From contig RFIZ01000282.1 of NCBI GenBank assembly GCA_003695105.1, positions 1 to 11,311 on the forward strand: DNA of 11,311 nucleotides. Reading direction: 5' to 3'. The stretch's first letter is position 1. Each line of letters begins with the position of its first letter. The stretch is from Fidelibacterota bacterium (GTDB taxonomy: Bacteria > Fidelibacterota > Marinisomatia > Marinisomatales > J089). The position numbers and the translations under genes were made by a program. Shown here one piece after another: positions 1-6,968 of this stretch. The notes beneath the pieces are model-generated. The model worked only from the letters and a program-made list of their open reading frames with translations, made no database searches and was not told the origin of the DNA.

Positions 1-416
1 CCTTGCGGACCCTGGGATTGCGGGTGGAAAAAGCCCAGGCCAATGCCCGCAAGGTGGCCGAATTCCTGTCGGCGGATCCCCGGGTGGAACAGGTGTATTA
101 CCCCGGTTTACCGGATTTTTCCCAGTATGATCTGGCCCAAAAACAAATGCGCGGTCCCGGATCCATGCTCAGTTTTGAACTGACCGGAGGCCTGGACGCC
201 GGAATCCATCTGATGAATTCCGTTCGCCTGGCCACCCTGGCCGTTTCTCTGGGTGGATTCGAGACTCTGATTCAACATCCGGCCTCCATGACCCATGCTT
301 CCATGCCCCGGGAGGAACGCATCGCAGCCGGCATATCTGACGGGCTCGTCCGGCTGGCGGTGGGCTGCGAAAACGCCGAAGATTTGATTCGGGATCTGGA
401 TACGGCCCTGATCTGA
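1..416 (+). CDS. PLP-dependent trans-sulfuration enzyme, C-terminal part (methionine gamma-lyase-like), 5' truncated by window
   Basis: This is the last ~138 codons of a Cys/Met-metabolism PLP enzyme; the reading frame is open to the left edge, so the true start and the PLP-lysine lie outside. Visible family hallmarks are the RGPGSMLSFEL segment, the AVSLGGFETLIQHPASMTH block (substrate carboxylate-binding region of this fold) and the C-terminal DGLVRLAVGCENAEDLIRDL block. In this family these enzymes cleave or form C-S bonds on methionine, homocysteine, cystathionine or O-acylhomoserine. The Met-rich, HPASMTHASM-type C-terminus is closest to methionine gamma-lyase, but cystathionine gamma-synthase/lyase or an O-acetylhomoserine sulfhydrylase cannot be excluded without the N-terminal part. 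Where most homologues have VGIE this protein has VGCE. It ends with TGA and is followed by a hairpin, so it probably belongs to an upstream unit unrelated to the cytochrome operon. Confidence 0.85.
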   Translation, partial: LRTLGLRVEKAQANARKVAEFLSADPRVEQVYYPGLPDFSQYDLAQKQMRGPGSMLSFELTGGLDAGIHLMNSVRLATLAVSLGGFETLIQHPASMTHASMPREERIAAGISDGLVRLAVGCENAEDLIRDLDTALI

Positions 417-422
417 TCGCAT

Positions 423-444
423 CCCTTTTCCGACGCCAAAAGGG
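423..444 (+). other. Short stem-loop CCCTTTT-N8-AAAAGGG
   Basis: Seven-base perfect arms (423-429 and 438-444) enclose an 8-base loop just 7 bases after the lyase stop codon. No T-run follows directly, so on its own it is not an intrinsic terminator. It may protect the 3' end of the upstream transcript or act together with the hairpin that follows at 447-472. Confidence 0.4.
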
Positions 445-446
445 AG

Positions 447-480
447 TAAGGTGTGGAATATTCCACACTTTAGCTTTTAA
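447..480 (+). terminator. Hairpin followed by T-rich tract: candidate intrinsic terminator of the lyase gene, or an operator
   Basis: GTGTGGAATATTCCACAC (451-468) is a perfect palindrome. With one G-T wobble and three A/T pairs it extends to 447-472, and the stem is followed by TTTAGCTTTT. Placed 30 bases after the stop codon, this fits a Rho-independent terminator of the upstream gene. The same sequence reads TGT-N10-ACA, a symmetry used by enhancer-binding activators, and its centre lies about 215 bases before the predicted sigma54 start site, so an activator site is a real alternative. The two roles cannot be separated by reading alone. Confidence 0.5.
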
Positions 481-560
481 AAGAGGATAACTTTGTCTTA
501 AATTCTCCTATGATCAGACCAGGAACTGGCTTCCGTTGGAACTCAACCGGAAAGACTGAA

Positions 561-592
561 TCCGTAATTACCACTATAAATAGAATTACGGA
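561..592. promoter_or_regulatory. Gapped inverted repeat TCCGTAATT-N14-AATTACGGA, candidate enhancer site
   Basis: The arms 561-569 and 584-592 are exact reverse complements, with centres 23 bases apart (about two helical turns), so a dimeric regulator could bind one DNA face. The midpoint is about 98 bases upstream of the start site predicted from the -24/-12 element, within the usual distance range for sites of NtrC-family activators. The obvious candidate ligand is the response regulator encoded at the end of the operon. The sequence symmetry is directly visible; the role is inferred. Confidence 0.5.
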
Positions 593-648
593 CACGGTTA
601 CTGTCAACGCCCACGGGAAAGCACTCCCGGCCGGTGAGGAACGATTCC

Positions 649-663
649 TGGCATGACTCTTGC
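649..663 (+). promoter_or_regulatory. Sigma54 (RpoN) promoter, TGGCATG-N4-TTGC
   Basis: TGGCATGACTCTTGC matches the -24/-12 consensus TGGCAC-N5-TTGC at all positions but one (T for C), with the invariant GG and GC at the required spacing. The -12 C at base 663 places transcription start near base 675. This lies on the Shine-Dalgarno sequence of the lipoprotein gene, giving a leader of only about 14 bases. The operon itself encodes an NtrC-type activator, the class of protein sigma54 promoters need, which strongly supports the call. No comparably good sigma70 promoter is seen on the plus strand in this gap. Confidence 0.82.
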
Positions 664-674
664 CTGCAGGTGAT

Positions 675-680
675 GGGAGG
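675..680 (+). promoter_or_regulatory. Shine-Dalgarno GGGAGG for the NHL lipoprotein
   Basis: GGGAGG ends 8 bases before the ATG at 689 and fixes this start. It coincides with the start site predicted from the sigma54 element, so the mRNA may begin within or just before its own ribosome-binding site. Confidence 0.7.
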
Positions 681-688
681 ATTGAAGA

Positions 689-1813
689 ATGAACAAGATG
701 ATCAAGATTGTTTTCGGAATATTCGCCGTCCTGGCGCTCTGGGGCTGCGCTGCTTCCAAACCGGCCGAGGAGATCAACTGGGATGACATCCTGTTGTTTC
801 CCATGCCGCCGGAAACGCCCCGGATTCAGTATCTGACCCATTTCAGCACGTCATCGGACATACAGGAGTTCAGCCGGCTGGATCAATTCCTGTTGGGGAA
901 ATCCCTGATGGAACTGGAAGTGGCCATCGACAAACCCTATGGAATCGCAATGCACGACGGGAAAATCTATATTTGCGATACCATGCTTCCGGGGCTGGTG
1001 GTCATTGATCTGGAGAAAAAAACCCTGAAACCCTTTCAGCCCTTTGGGCAGGGTACGTTAAGAAAACCCGTCAACCTGGCCGTGGATCAGGCAGGATATA
1101 TCTATGTGGCCGATACCCAGCGAAACCAGGTCGTCGTCTTCACGCCGGAATTGAAATATTTCACGACCTATGCCAGTCAATCGATGAAACCTCTGGATGT
1201 GGCGATACGGGGAGACACGTTGTTGATTGCCGATTATGAAGACCGCAACGTGGAAGTCTGGTCCATTCGGCAGAAACGAATGGTGAGCATTTTCCCGCCC
1301 GACAATGAACACCTGCCGGATAGTGTCCGGATCTTCGTCCCCTATGCGGTGGAATTCGACTCCCATGGCAATATTTTCATCACTGACTACGGCCAATTCA
1401 GAGTGCAAAAATTCTCCCCCCGGGGTGAATTCCTGCGGTCCTTCGGTGAACTGGGACGAAATCTGGGACAATTTGCCCGACCCAAGGGGATAGCCATCGA
1501 CCGGGACGACGTGTTGTATGTCATCGATGCTGCCTTTGAAAATGCCCAGATGTTTGACCAAGACGGGAACCTCCTCATGTTTATCGGCGGACCCTATGAG
1601 CGGGAAGGGAACATGTATTTACCGGCGTCCATTACCATCGATTACGATCATCTGGCCTACTTCCAGGACCGGGTCCTGCCCGGATTTGATTTGAAATACC
1701 TGATCCTGGTAACCAATCAGTACGGGCCCGATAAGATTACTGTGTATGGCCGGATCGAGCCCCGTGAAGGGACCGATCCCGACTCTCTGGAGGTGTCCTC
1801 ATCAAACCGGTGA
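689..1813 (+). CDS. NHL-repeat six-bladed beta-propeller lipoprotein (conduit-associated)
   Basis: A 374-residue exported protein. Residues 1-20 form a lipoprotein signal ending LALWGC, with Cys20 the likely lipidated residue. A short linker carries FPMPPETPRIQYL (37-49), a motif also present in the second propeller of this operon. From about residue 80 to 350 there are repeated NHL-type blades of the form 'P.giA.d..g.iYv.D....rvqvF', the clearest being RPKGIAIDRDDVLYVIDA (264-281). NHL propellers are non-catalytic binding scaffolds. In cytochrome-rich bacteria such proteins are often encoded beside outer-membrane cytochrome conduits, where they may act as structural or docking partners. It is the first gene after the sigma54 promoter and overlaps the next gene by 4 bases. 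No heme motif is present. The fold is well supported; the precise partner is unknown. Confidence 0.85.
   Translation: MNKMIKIVFGIFAVLALWGCAASKPAEEINWDDILLFPMPPETPRIQYLTHFSTSSDIQEFSRLDQFLLGKSLMELEVAIDKPYGIAMHDGKIYICDTMLPGLVVIDLEKKTLKPFQPFGQGTLRKPVNLAVDQAGYIYVADTQRNQVVVFTPELKYFTTYASQSMKPLDVAIRGDTLLIADYEDRNVEVWSIRQKRMVSIFPPDNEHLPDSVRIFVPYAVEFDSHGNIFITDYGQFRVQKFSPRGEFLRSFGELGRNLGQFARPKGIAIDRDDVLYVIDAAFENAQMFDQDGNLLMFIGGPYEREGNMYLPASITIDYDHLAYFQDRVLPGFDLKYLILVTNQYGPDKITVYGRIEPREGTDPDSLEVSSSNR
1789..1803 (+). promoter_or_regulatory. Shine-Dalgarno GGAGG and possible non-canonical ATC start of the pentaheme cytochrome
   Basis: GGAGG (1789-1793) lies 7 bases before an in-frame ATC at 1801, ideal initiation spacing, but 16 bases before the GTG at 1810. 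Starting at ATC would add I/M-K-P to the N-terminus and give the signal sequence a basic residue that the GTG start lacks. Either an ATC start is used or the GTG is reached by translational coupling from the overlapping stop codon. Confidence 0.4.
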
Positions 1814-2394
1814 CCGCTATATTCCTGCTGGTGGTGATGAACCTCCCCCGGCAATGTACCGAGGAGGAACGGTACCGGGTCTTGTCCTTTTTTTTCGATG
1901 GTGTCCCGGTTCCAGCTTCCCTGCAACCGGTGCCGGAAGCGGATACCACCGCCAGCGAGCCCACGGCTCCCGAGACGCCGGTGGTGATCCGAACAGTACC
2001 GGAAGAACCCACCATTTACGTCCACCAGCCTTTCAAGGAACGCCGCTGTCAGGCGTGTCACCAGGGCGAATTCGGTCAGTCCCTGATCGAGCCCCGCATT
2101 GATTTGGTGTGTCGCCACTGTCACGACCAGTTCAACCAGGCACCGGCCTATATTCATGGACCGGTGGCCGTCGGGCAGTGCACCCGCTGCCACAGTCCCC
2201 ATACAGCCAAAAACGATCATCTCCTGATCAAGCCGGGCAATACCATCTGTACGCAGTGCCATGAAGACATCGATGTCACCCGGGTGACCGCACATCTGCA
2301 AGCGGATACCACGGCCTGTTTCACCTGTCACGATCCCCATTTTTCCGACGATAACCGCTTTTTCCTGCGGGCGACGGCCGGGACCAACCCATGA
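1810..2394 (+). CDS. Pentaheme doubled-CXXCH cytochrome c with FFFDGVP motif
   Basis: A 194-residue exported c-type cytochrome. CXXCH sites are at residues 80-84, 101-105, 124-128, 147-151 and 170-174, so five covalent hemes are predicted. The stretch HGPVAVGQCTRCHSPH (116-131) with a second CXXCH 16 residues later is the 'doubled CXXCH' module of multiheme cytochromes. The N-terminus is hydrophobic and reaches Cys16, in a position expected of a lipoprotein, but PRQC is a poor lipobox. Next comes RYRVLSFFFDGVPVP (21-35), a motif I associate with cytochromes encoded beside outer-membrane conduits, then a Pro/Thr/Glu-rich linker (36-70). The GTG start overlaps the upstream stop (GTGA); see the ATC alternative at 1801. 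Its place directly before the barrel gene suggests it docks with or inserts into the barrel, but that is inference. Confidence 0.85.
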   Translation: MTAIFLLVVMNLPRQCTEEERYRVLSFFFDGVPVPASLQPVPEADTTASEPTAPETPVVIRTVPEEPTIYVHQPFKERRCQACHQGEFGQSLIEPRIDLVCRHCHDQFNQAPAYIHGPVAVGQCTRCHSPHTAKNDHLLIKPGNTICTQCHEDIDVTRVTAHLQADTTACFTCHDPHFSDDNRFFLRATAGTNP

Positions 2395-4340
2395 CGATGG
2401 AAAAGATCATGGTATTCTGGCTTGGTATGGCCGTCCTGTCGGCACAACTCCCGGAAAAGCGATGGCTGTCGCTGCGGCTAAACCAATGGGAGGGGCATTT
2501 CACCGGGGATTTCCAGGCGAAAGAACGGAACTTGGTCAGCGCTGAATTCAACGGGCATTCCAGCCGCAATTCATTACGGGAAGAGGTGCGACTGGACGGA
2601 ACCGGCTATGTCTACCACCCCAATTTATACCAATTTGCCTACGGATTGGGTCTGGGCCTGAATCAGAACGCCATCTATCGTTCTCACGAGAGCAGTCCCT
2701 ATTCTCAAGATTCTGGTTGGGTACGGGATGTCCTGTATCAGAGTCTCCTGTTACCGCAAAAACCGTATCGGCTGTACCTGGGGTACATGAAAAAATACCG
2801 TCGCCTCGATAATAATTTTTTTGAGGATGTGGAAAGCCATTCCCGGCAATGGTCCTGGCGGACCGGTTATCGCCAGCCCTCCTGGAATGTCCAGACCAGT
2901 TATTCCTCCGAAAACCGGGAAGAATTCTTTGGCGACCGCCGGGTTACCCTGAAAGAAAAACGGCTGCTGGTGACAGGAGGCTGGGGCGACCGGAAGACGG
3001 TGAACGGCTCCCTGCAGGGGGGAATGACCCACTCGTTTCGGGAGGAAAAAGGGTTGTATACCAGTGACCTGACCAACTGGACCTTCCAGGGAAATCTGAT
3101 CATACCCTTTGACGAGATCGGCGAAAAGGCCATCACCTCTTCCCTCCTCCTGAACACCATAACCGGTGACAATGACCTGACGAACATCTCCTGGAATAAC
3201 ACCGCCAGGACCAAACTCCGCCGCCGGTTGTACGGCCACACCAGTTACGCCTTTCGTTATTATGACAGCGGGACTTCGCTGTTGAGGACCCACACCCTCC
3301 AGGCCGGGTTGAATCACCAGCTGTATGAAAGTTTGTTCTCCACGGTTGATGGCCTGCTGGATCTTTATGGGGAACCCCATTCCCGTCGGATGGAAGGGAA
3401 ACTCCCCCTGCAGATGAATTACAAAAAACATCTGCCCGTGGGTCTTCTCACGGCGAACCTGGGGTGGACCCCCAACCGGGAATGGATCACCTATGACGGC
3501 GGAATGCTGCTCGATCAGGAGATGACTCACCGTTTCGCCGATGGAATGACTGTTCTCTTAACCGAACCTCATATCCTCCCCGGCAGCATTCAGGTGGTTT
3601 CGGAAACCGGGTTGATTCCGTTCCAGGTGGATTATGATTACCGGGTTCAAGCTTATGGTCAGGGGTTCGAGATCACCCGGATTCCAGGCGGCGCCATTCC
3701 CGATTCCGCTCTGGTTTTGATCCGCTATCAGGTAGAAGCGTCACCACACCAGACCGTTGGATACACCCATTGGTCGTATGGAATCGGCTATTCCTACCAG
3801 AGCTGGTGGGGCCTTCAGGTGGGATTCACCGGTTCTTCCCTCCGGCTGAACACCCATTCCGGGGGCGAGTTTTCGATCCAGGACGAAAAGCAGGACGGGA
3901 CCTGGTATCTCAAGGTCGATTATTCCCCCTTTCAGGGAGAGATCACCCGGGAATTTTCCACATCCAAACTGACGCCCTATACACGGACGACCTGCCGGAT
4001 CCGGGGCATCAAAGGTTCTCATCTCAGTCAATACATTTCCCTCAATTATCAGATTTCCTGGGAGGAACTGCCGCTTCGTCACGATCACCAGCAAATCCAG
4101 TTTGGGAACCTGGAAGTCTTTCGCCGACTTTCCCGGGCTCTGCGGGGCCGGATCTCTTATGGAAGACGCCGGATTCGGGGAAGTTTGAATGATATTCAGG
4201 AGGAGAAGTGGCAGGCGGTTCTGAAATATGAATCCCGGCAGGTGGCGGTATCCCTGTTCTACAACTACAATCACAATTTGCTCTTCGACAGCAAGGAACT
4301 GGACCAGCGCTGGTACCTGGTCGTGGACCTGACGCCATGA
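2391..4340 (+). CDS. Outer-membrane beta-barrel, putative porin of a porin-cytochrome conduit
   Basis: A 649-residue protein with a signal peptide (residues 1 to about 18, …VLSA|QLPE). The rest is almost entirely alternating amphipathic beta-strands rich in Tyr, Trp, Arg, Ser, Thr and Gly (for example YRLYLGYMKKYRRL and VAVSLFYNYNHNLLFDS), ending in a strand with RWYLVVDLTP. There is a single Cys and no heme motif. Length and composition resemble large barrels such as MtrB or PioB that sheath a multiheme cytochrome. Residues about 380-450 read differently (LPGSIQVVSETG, DYDYRVQ, DSALVLIRYQVE), suggesting a small beta-sandwich insert outside the barrel wall. It overlaps both neighbours by ATGA. 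An in-frame ATG at 2397 is an alternative start. No specific porin family could be named from sequence reading; the conduit role rests on composition and on the cytochrome genes either side. Confidence 0.75.
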   Translation: MTMEKIMVFWLGMAVLSAQLPEKRWLSLRLNQWEGHFTGDFQAKERNLVSAEFNGHSSRNSLREEVRLDGTGYVYHPNLYQFAYGLGLGLNQNAIYRSHESSPYSQDSGWVRDVLYQSLLLPQKPYRLYLGYMKKYRRLDNNFFEDVESHSRQWSWRTGYRQPSWNVQTSYSSENREEFFGDRRVTLKEKRLLVTGGWGDRKTVNGSLQGGMTHSFREEKGLYTSDLTNWTFQGNLIIPFDEIGEKAITSSLLLNTITGDNDLTNISWNNTARTKLRRRLYGHTSYAFRYYDSGTSLLRTHTLQAGLNHQLYESLFSTVDGLLDLYGEPHSRRMEGKLPLQMNYKKHLPVGLLTANLGWTPNREWITYDGGMLLDQEMTHRFADGMTVLLTEPHILPGSIQVVSETGLIPFQVDYDYRVQAYGQGFEITRIPGGAIPDSALVLIRYQVEASPHQTVGYTHWSYGIGYSYQSWWGLQVGFTGSSLRLNTHSGGEFSIQDEKQDGTWYLKVDYSPFQGEITREFSTSKLTPYTRTTCRIRGIKGSHLSQYISLNYQISWEELPLRHDHQQIQFGNLEVFRRLSRALRGRISYGRRRIRGSLNDIQEEKWQAVLKYESRQVAVSLFYNYNHNLLFDSKELDQRWYLVVDLTP

Positions 4341-5302
4341 AAGTGTGGATCCTGACCCTGATCCTGATTACCGGCGGACTGGCTCAGCAGACAGTCGTCT
4401 GGCCCTCTCCGCCCGATACGGCCCGGATCCAGTTGGAGGATGTCATCTCCGATCCGGAAGAGCCGGGTCATCCGCCGAATCTGCTGGAACAGATCAGACG
4501 GTTTCTCCGGCCTTCCGTTCCGCACCGGTTTGTCCGGCCCCTGGGGGTGGATGCCAGGGACAATCGATTGGCGGTGGCCGATCCCGGTGCGGGAGGGGTG
4601 TTCGTCTTCCGGTTTCCACAGCCGGTGGCTACGTTTCTGCCGGTTGTCGATCCAGACGGCAATCTGCCGGTGGATGTGGCTCTGAGCACCGACCGCCTGA
4701 TCGTCGTGTTATCCCCGGAACCAAAGCTGGCCTATTACTCCCTGAGCGGAGACCTGATTCGTACCATAACTCTTGGGGATCAGGCGGTCCGGTTGACAGG
4801 AATCACGACCGTGGGGAATCATCTATTCGTGGTGGATACGGGTGGGCATCGTCTGTTGGAACTGGATTCGCAGGGACGAGTCGTAGCCGCCCTGGGGTCG
4901 CGCGGAACGGAACCGGGAGCCTTCAATTTTCCCACCTTCGTGGCCGCCGGTCCGGATGGTCGGCTGTATATCACTGACACGATGAATTTCCGGGTACAGG
5001 TCCTGTCACCAGAAGAGGAAGTCCGCCAGATCGTCAGTCAGGCCGGCATGCATCCCGGCATGGTGAATCGCCCCAAAGGCGTTGCCGTGGATCAGGCGGG
5101 ACGAGTCTATGTCGTGGACGCCAGTTTTGACAATGTCCAGATTTTCGATGCGCAGGGCCGGTTTCTGATGCATTTCAGCGGTTCCGGTGAGGCCGTGGGT
5201 GCGTTGCGAATGCCCACGGATATCGCCATCAGCGGCCGACTGATTTATGTCACGGACACGATGAACAAACGCGTACAGGTTTTTCGGATGCTCTATGAAT
5301 AA
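4337..5302 (+). CDS. Second NHL-repeat six-bladed beta-propeller, secreted
   Basis: A 321-residue exported protein. The signal peptide (1-16, cleavage …GLA|QQ) is followed by WPSPPDTARIQLE (22-34), the same W/F-P-x-P-P-x-x-x-R-I motif as the first propeller. NHL blades run from about residue 65 to the C-terminus, including RPKGVAVDQAGRVYVVDASF (245-264) and a final MPTDIAISG…IYVTDTMNKRVQVF blade. It is a clear paralogue of the 689-1813 product but lacks its lipid anchor, so the two probably occupy different positions, for example one membrane-tethered and one soluble or surface-located. It contains no cysteine pair or heme site. Start and stop overlap the neighbours by 4 and 8 bases. The function is probably scaffolding or docking of cytochromes, inferred from context only. 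Confidence 0.83.
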   Translation: MKVWILTLILITGGLAQQTVVWPSPPDTARIQLEDVISDPEEPGHPPNLLEQIRRFLRPSVPHRFVRPLGVDARDNRLAVADPGAGGVFVFRFPQPVATFLPVVDPDGNLPVDVALSTDRLIVVLSPEPKLAYYSLSGDLIRTITLGDQAVRLTGITTVGNHLFVVDTGGHRLLELDSQGRVVAALGSRGTEPGAFNFPTFVAAGPDGRLYITDTMNFRVQVLSPEEEVRQIVSQAGMHPGMVNRPKGVAVDQAGRVYVVDASFDNVQIFDAQGRFLMHFSGSGEAVGALRMPTDIAISGRLIYVTDTMNKRVQVFRMLYE

Positions 5303-6959
5303 ATCGTTGCTCCTTGTATTATGGGGAATGGTTTCCGCCCTGTGGGGGCAGAATTCCATCCTGAATACCAAACACAATTTGTCGGTTTCCGGGCCGGGCA
5401 CCTTGACCTCCACCGAGGAAACGGAAGTCTGTATCTTCTGTCATGCGTCGCACCAGGGATCGGCGGCGGCGCCTCTGTGGAACCGGTCGGCGAATACCAC
5501 CACCTACACCATGTATGGGAGCCCGTCCATGACCAGCACCAGCTCCCAGCCGGGTACCGTATCCCGCCTCTGCCTGAGCTGTCATGACGGCACGGTGGCT
5601 CTGGGAATGGTATTGAATCGTGTGGATCCGATAGCCTTTCCCGTGGGAATGGACAAGATCCCGCCGGGATATCGCTCCAACCTGTCGGATAATCTGGCGG
5701 ATGATCATCCCCTGCACCTGAGTGGCCACCCCAACGGAGCGGAATTGAATTGTACCGGTTGCCATGACAGCCATGGGGGACCCGGAATGACATCCAGACC
5801 GCTGGAGTGCACTTCCTGTCACGATGCTCACGACGATACCTGGGGGCATTTTTTGAAAGTCAACCCCGTACAGGGAGGGGTGTGTCTGTTGTGCCACAAT
5901 AAAACCAACTGGACCACCTCCAGTCACAAGACTTCCAACGCCACCTGGAACGGCTCCGGTCCGGATCCCTGGCCTTATACCGACTGGACGACCACTTCCG
6001 ACAATGCCTGTTTCAACTGCCATGTTCCTCACGGCAGTTCAAGCCAGTACTGGCTGCTGAAATCCAGTGCGGAGGAAGATAATTGTCTGGTGTGTCACAA
6101 TGGGAATGTCGCCCAGAACATTCAGTCTGACCTGATGAAAGCCTCCACCCACCCGGTCGAGAATTACACCGCCATCCACACGCCCGACGAGGATCCCCTG
6201 ACGATGGTGACCCACGTGGAATGCACGGATTGCCACAATCCACACCAGGTCAATGATGGTTCGGGGGCGGCGCCGGCCATCCGGGGTTCCGAGCGGGGGG
6301 TCCCCGGCCTGGATAAAAACGGTTCTCCCGTCCAGCCGGCGGTGAATGAATATGAAATCTGTCTGAAATGCCACGATCATGACCTTCCTTCCATTCCCAC
6401 CTATGTTCCCCGGCGGGACAACACCGGGAGTATCCGGCTGGATTTTGCCGAAACCAATGCTTCCTACCATCCCGTTTTCGGAGTCGGAAAAAACCCGGAT
6501 GTACCGACTCTGCTGAGTCCCTGGACCGAAAATTCCATCATGTATTGCACCGATTGTCATTCCAGTGACACCGGCGGAACCGGATCTGCGCCCAACGGGC
6601 CCCATGGTTCGGCCTATGCGCCGCTATTGAAAAAACAGCTCAATTTCACCGATCACCAGTCGGAGAACTCCTCCCTGTACGCCGCCTGTTACGACTGCCA
6701 TGATCGAAACATGATTGTCAACAAGAATGGGGGATCGGGTTTTAAGGAACACCGCAAACATGTGGTGGGAGAAAAGGCCGCCTGCACCACCTGTCACGAT
6801 CCCCACGGTTCAGTGAACAATACCCATTTGATCAATTTCAATACGGATTACGTGTCCCCGAACCGGGACGGTGAACTTCGGTGGGAGGACCGGGGCAACC
6901 ATCGGGGCGCCTGTTATCTGAAATGTCATGGTGAAGACCATCATCCGGAAAGCTATTAG
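5295..6959 (+). CDS. Secreted 13-heme c-type cytochrome (12 CXXCH + 1 CX3CH)
   Basis: A 554-residue exported cytochrome with signal peptide 1-18 (…ALWG|QN). Twelve CXXCH motifs run from residues 46-50 onward, several in the CxxCHxxH form (CIFCHASH, CTGCHDSH, CTSCHDAH, CFNCHVPH, CTDCHNPH, CTTCHDPH) whose extra His is a typical distal heme ligand. A thirteenth site near the C-terminus, CYLKCH (540-545), has three spacer residues. The N-terminal block (HNLSVSGPGT, then CxxCH, PLWN, TYTMY, a second CxxCHDGTVALG) resembles a module common in cytochromes of metal-reducing bacteria. The spacers are rich in Asn, Ser, Thr and Gly, as in surface-exposed proteins. It probably forms the long-range or extracellular electron-transfer element of the conduit. 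No Shine-Dalgarno is obvious; the 8-base overlap suggests coupled translation. A catalytic multiheme reductase cannot be excluded, but no such family was recognised. Confidence 0.88.
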   Translation: MNKSLLLVLWGMVSALWGQNSILNTKHNLSVSGPGTLTSTEETEVCIFCHASHQGSAAAPLWNRSANTTTYTMYGSPSMTSTSSQPGTVSRLCLSCHDGTVALGMVLNRVDPIAFPVGMDKIPPGYRSNLSDNLADDHPLHLSGHPNGAELNCTGCHDSHGGPGMTSRPLECTSCHDAHDDTWGHFLKVNPVQGGVCLLCHNKTNWTTSSHKTSNATWNGSGPDPWPYTDWTTTSDNACFNCHVPHGSSSQYWLLKSSAEEDNCLVCHNGNVAQNIQSDLMKASTHPVENYTAIHTPDEDPLTMVTHVECTDCHNPHQVNDGSGAAPAIRGSERGVPGLDKNGSPVQPAVNEYEICLKCHDHDLPSIPTYVPRRDNTGSIRLDFAETNASYHPVFGVGKNPDVPTLLSPWTENSIMYCTDCHSSDTGGTGSAPNGPHGSAYAPLLKKQLNFTDHQSENSSLYAACYDCHDRNMIVNKNGGSGFKEHRKHVVGEKAACTTCHDPHGSVNNTHLINFNTDYVSPNRDGELRWEDRGNHRGACYLKCHGEDHHPESY

Positions 6960-6968
6960 GAGACGGAC

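Larger units (their letters stand above)
417..688. other. Regulatory intergenic region between the lyase gene and the cytochrome operon
   Basis: This 272-base gap holds no convincing gene on either strand. It is visibly richer in A+T than its neighbours between about 470 and 600 and is dense in dyads: a CCCTTTT/AAAAGGG stem at 423-444, an 18-bp perfect palindrome at 451-468, a CTTTTAAAAG palindrome at 474-483, a gapped 9-bp inverted repeat at 561-592, a short CGGGA/TCCCG stem at 614-629 and CCGGCCGG at 627-634. A sigma54-type promoter closes the region at 649-663. The order (possible terminator, distal dyad, proximal dyad, -24/-12 element, Shine-Dalgarno) is what is expected for a gene controlled by an enhancer-binding activator. 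Confidence 0.7.

Noticed and set aside
1..416. Treating the methionine gamma-lyase-like gene as part of the electron-transfer operon
   Set aside because: It is separated by a 272-base gap with a candidate terminator and a fresh sigma54 promoter, whereas all downstream genes overlap or nearly touch.
452..467. Calling TGT-N10-ACA a NifA site and the operon nitrogen-regulated
   Set aside because: The symmetry fits, but nothing nitrogen-related is present, the site is far upstream, and it can equally be a terminator stem.
571..607. Minus-strand TTGACA (602-607) with a TCTATT 17 bases further on, a possible sigma70 promoter pointing left
   Set aside because: The -10 match is only 4 of 6 and there is no minus-strand gene to the left that it could serve.
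470..841. Minus-strand 123-codon reading frame with a hydrophobic stretch across the promoter region
   Set aside because: It overlaps the lipoprotein signal sequence and the sigma54 promoter, has no ribosome-binding site in a convincing place and shows no recognisable domain. The hydrophobic run is a by-product of the opposite strand.
2751..3530. 259-codon minus-strand frame opposite the barrel gene
   Set aside because: No start signal, no recognisable domain, and fully inside a well-formed exported beta-barrel gene.
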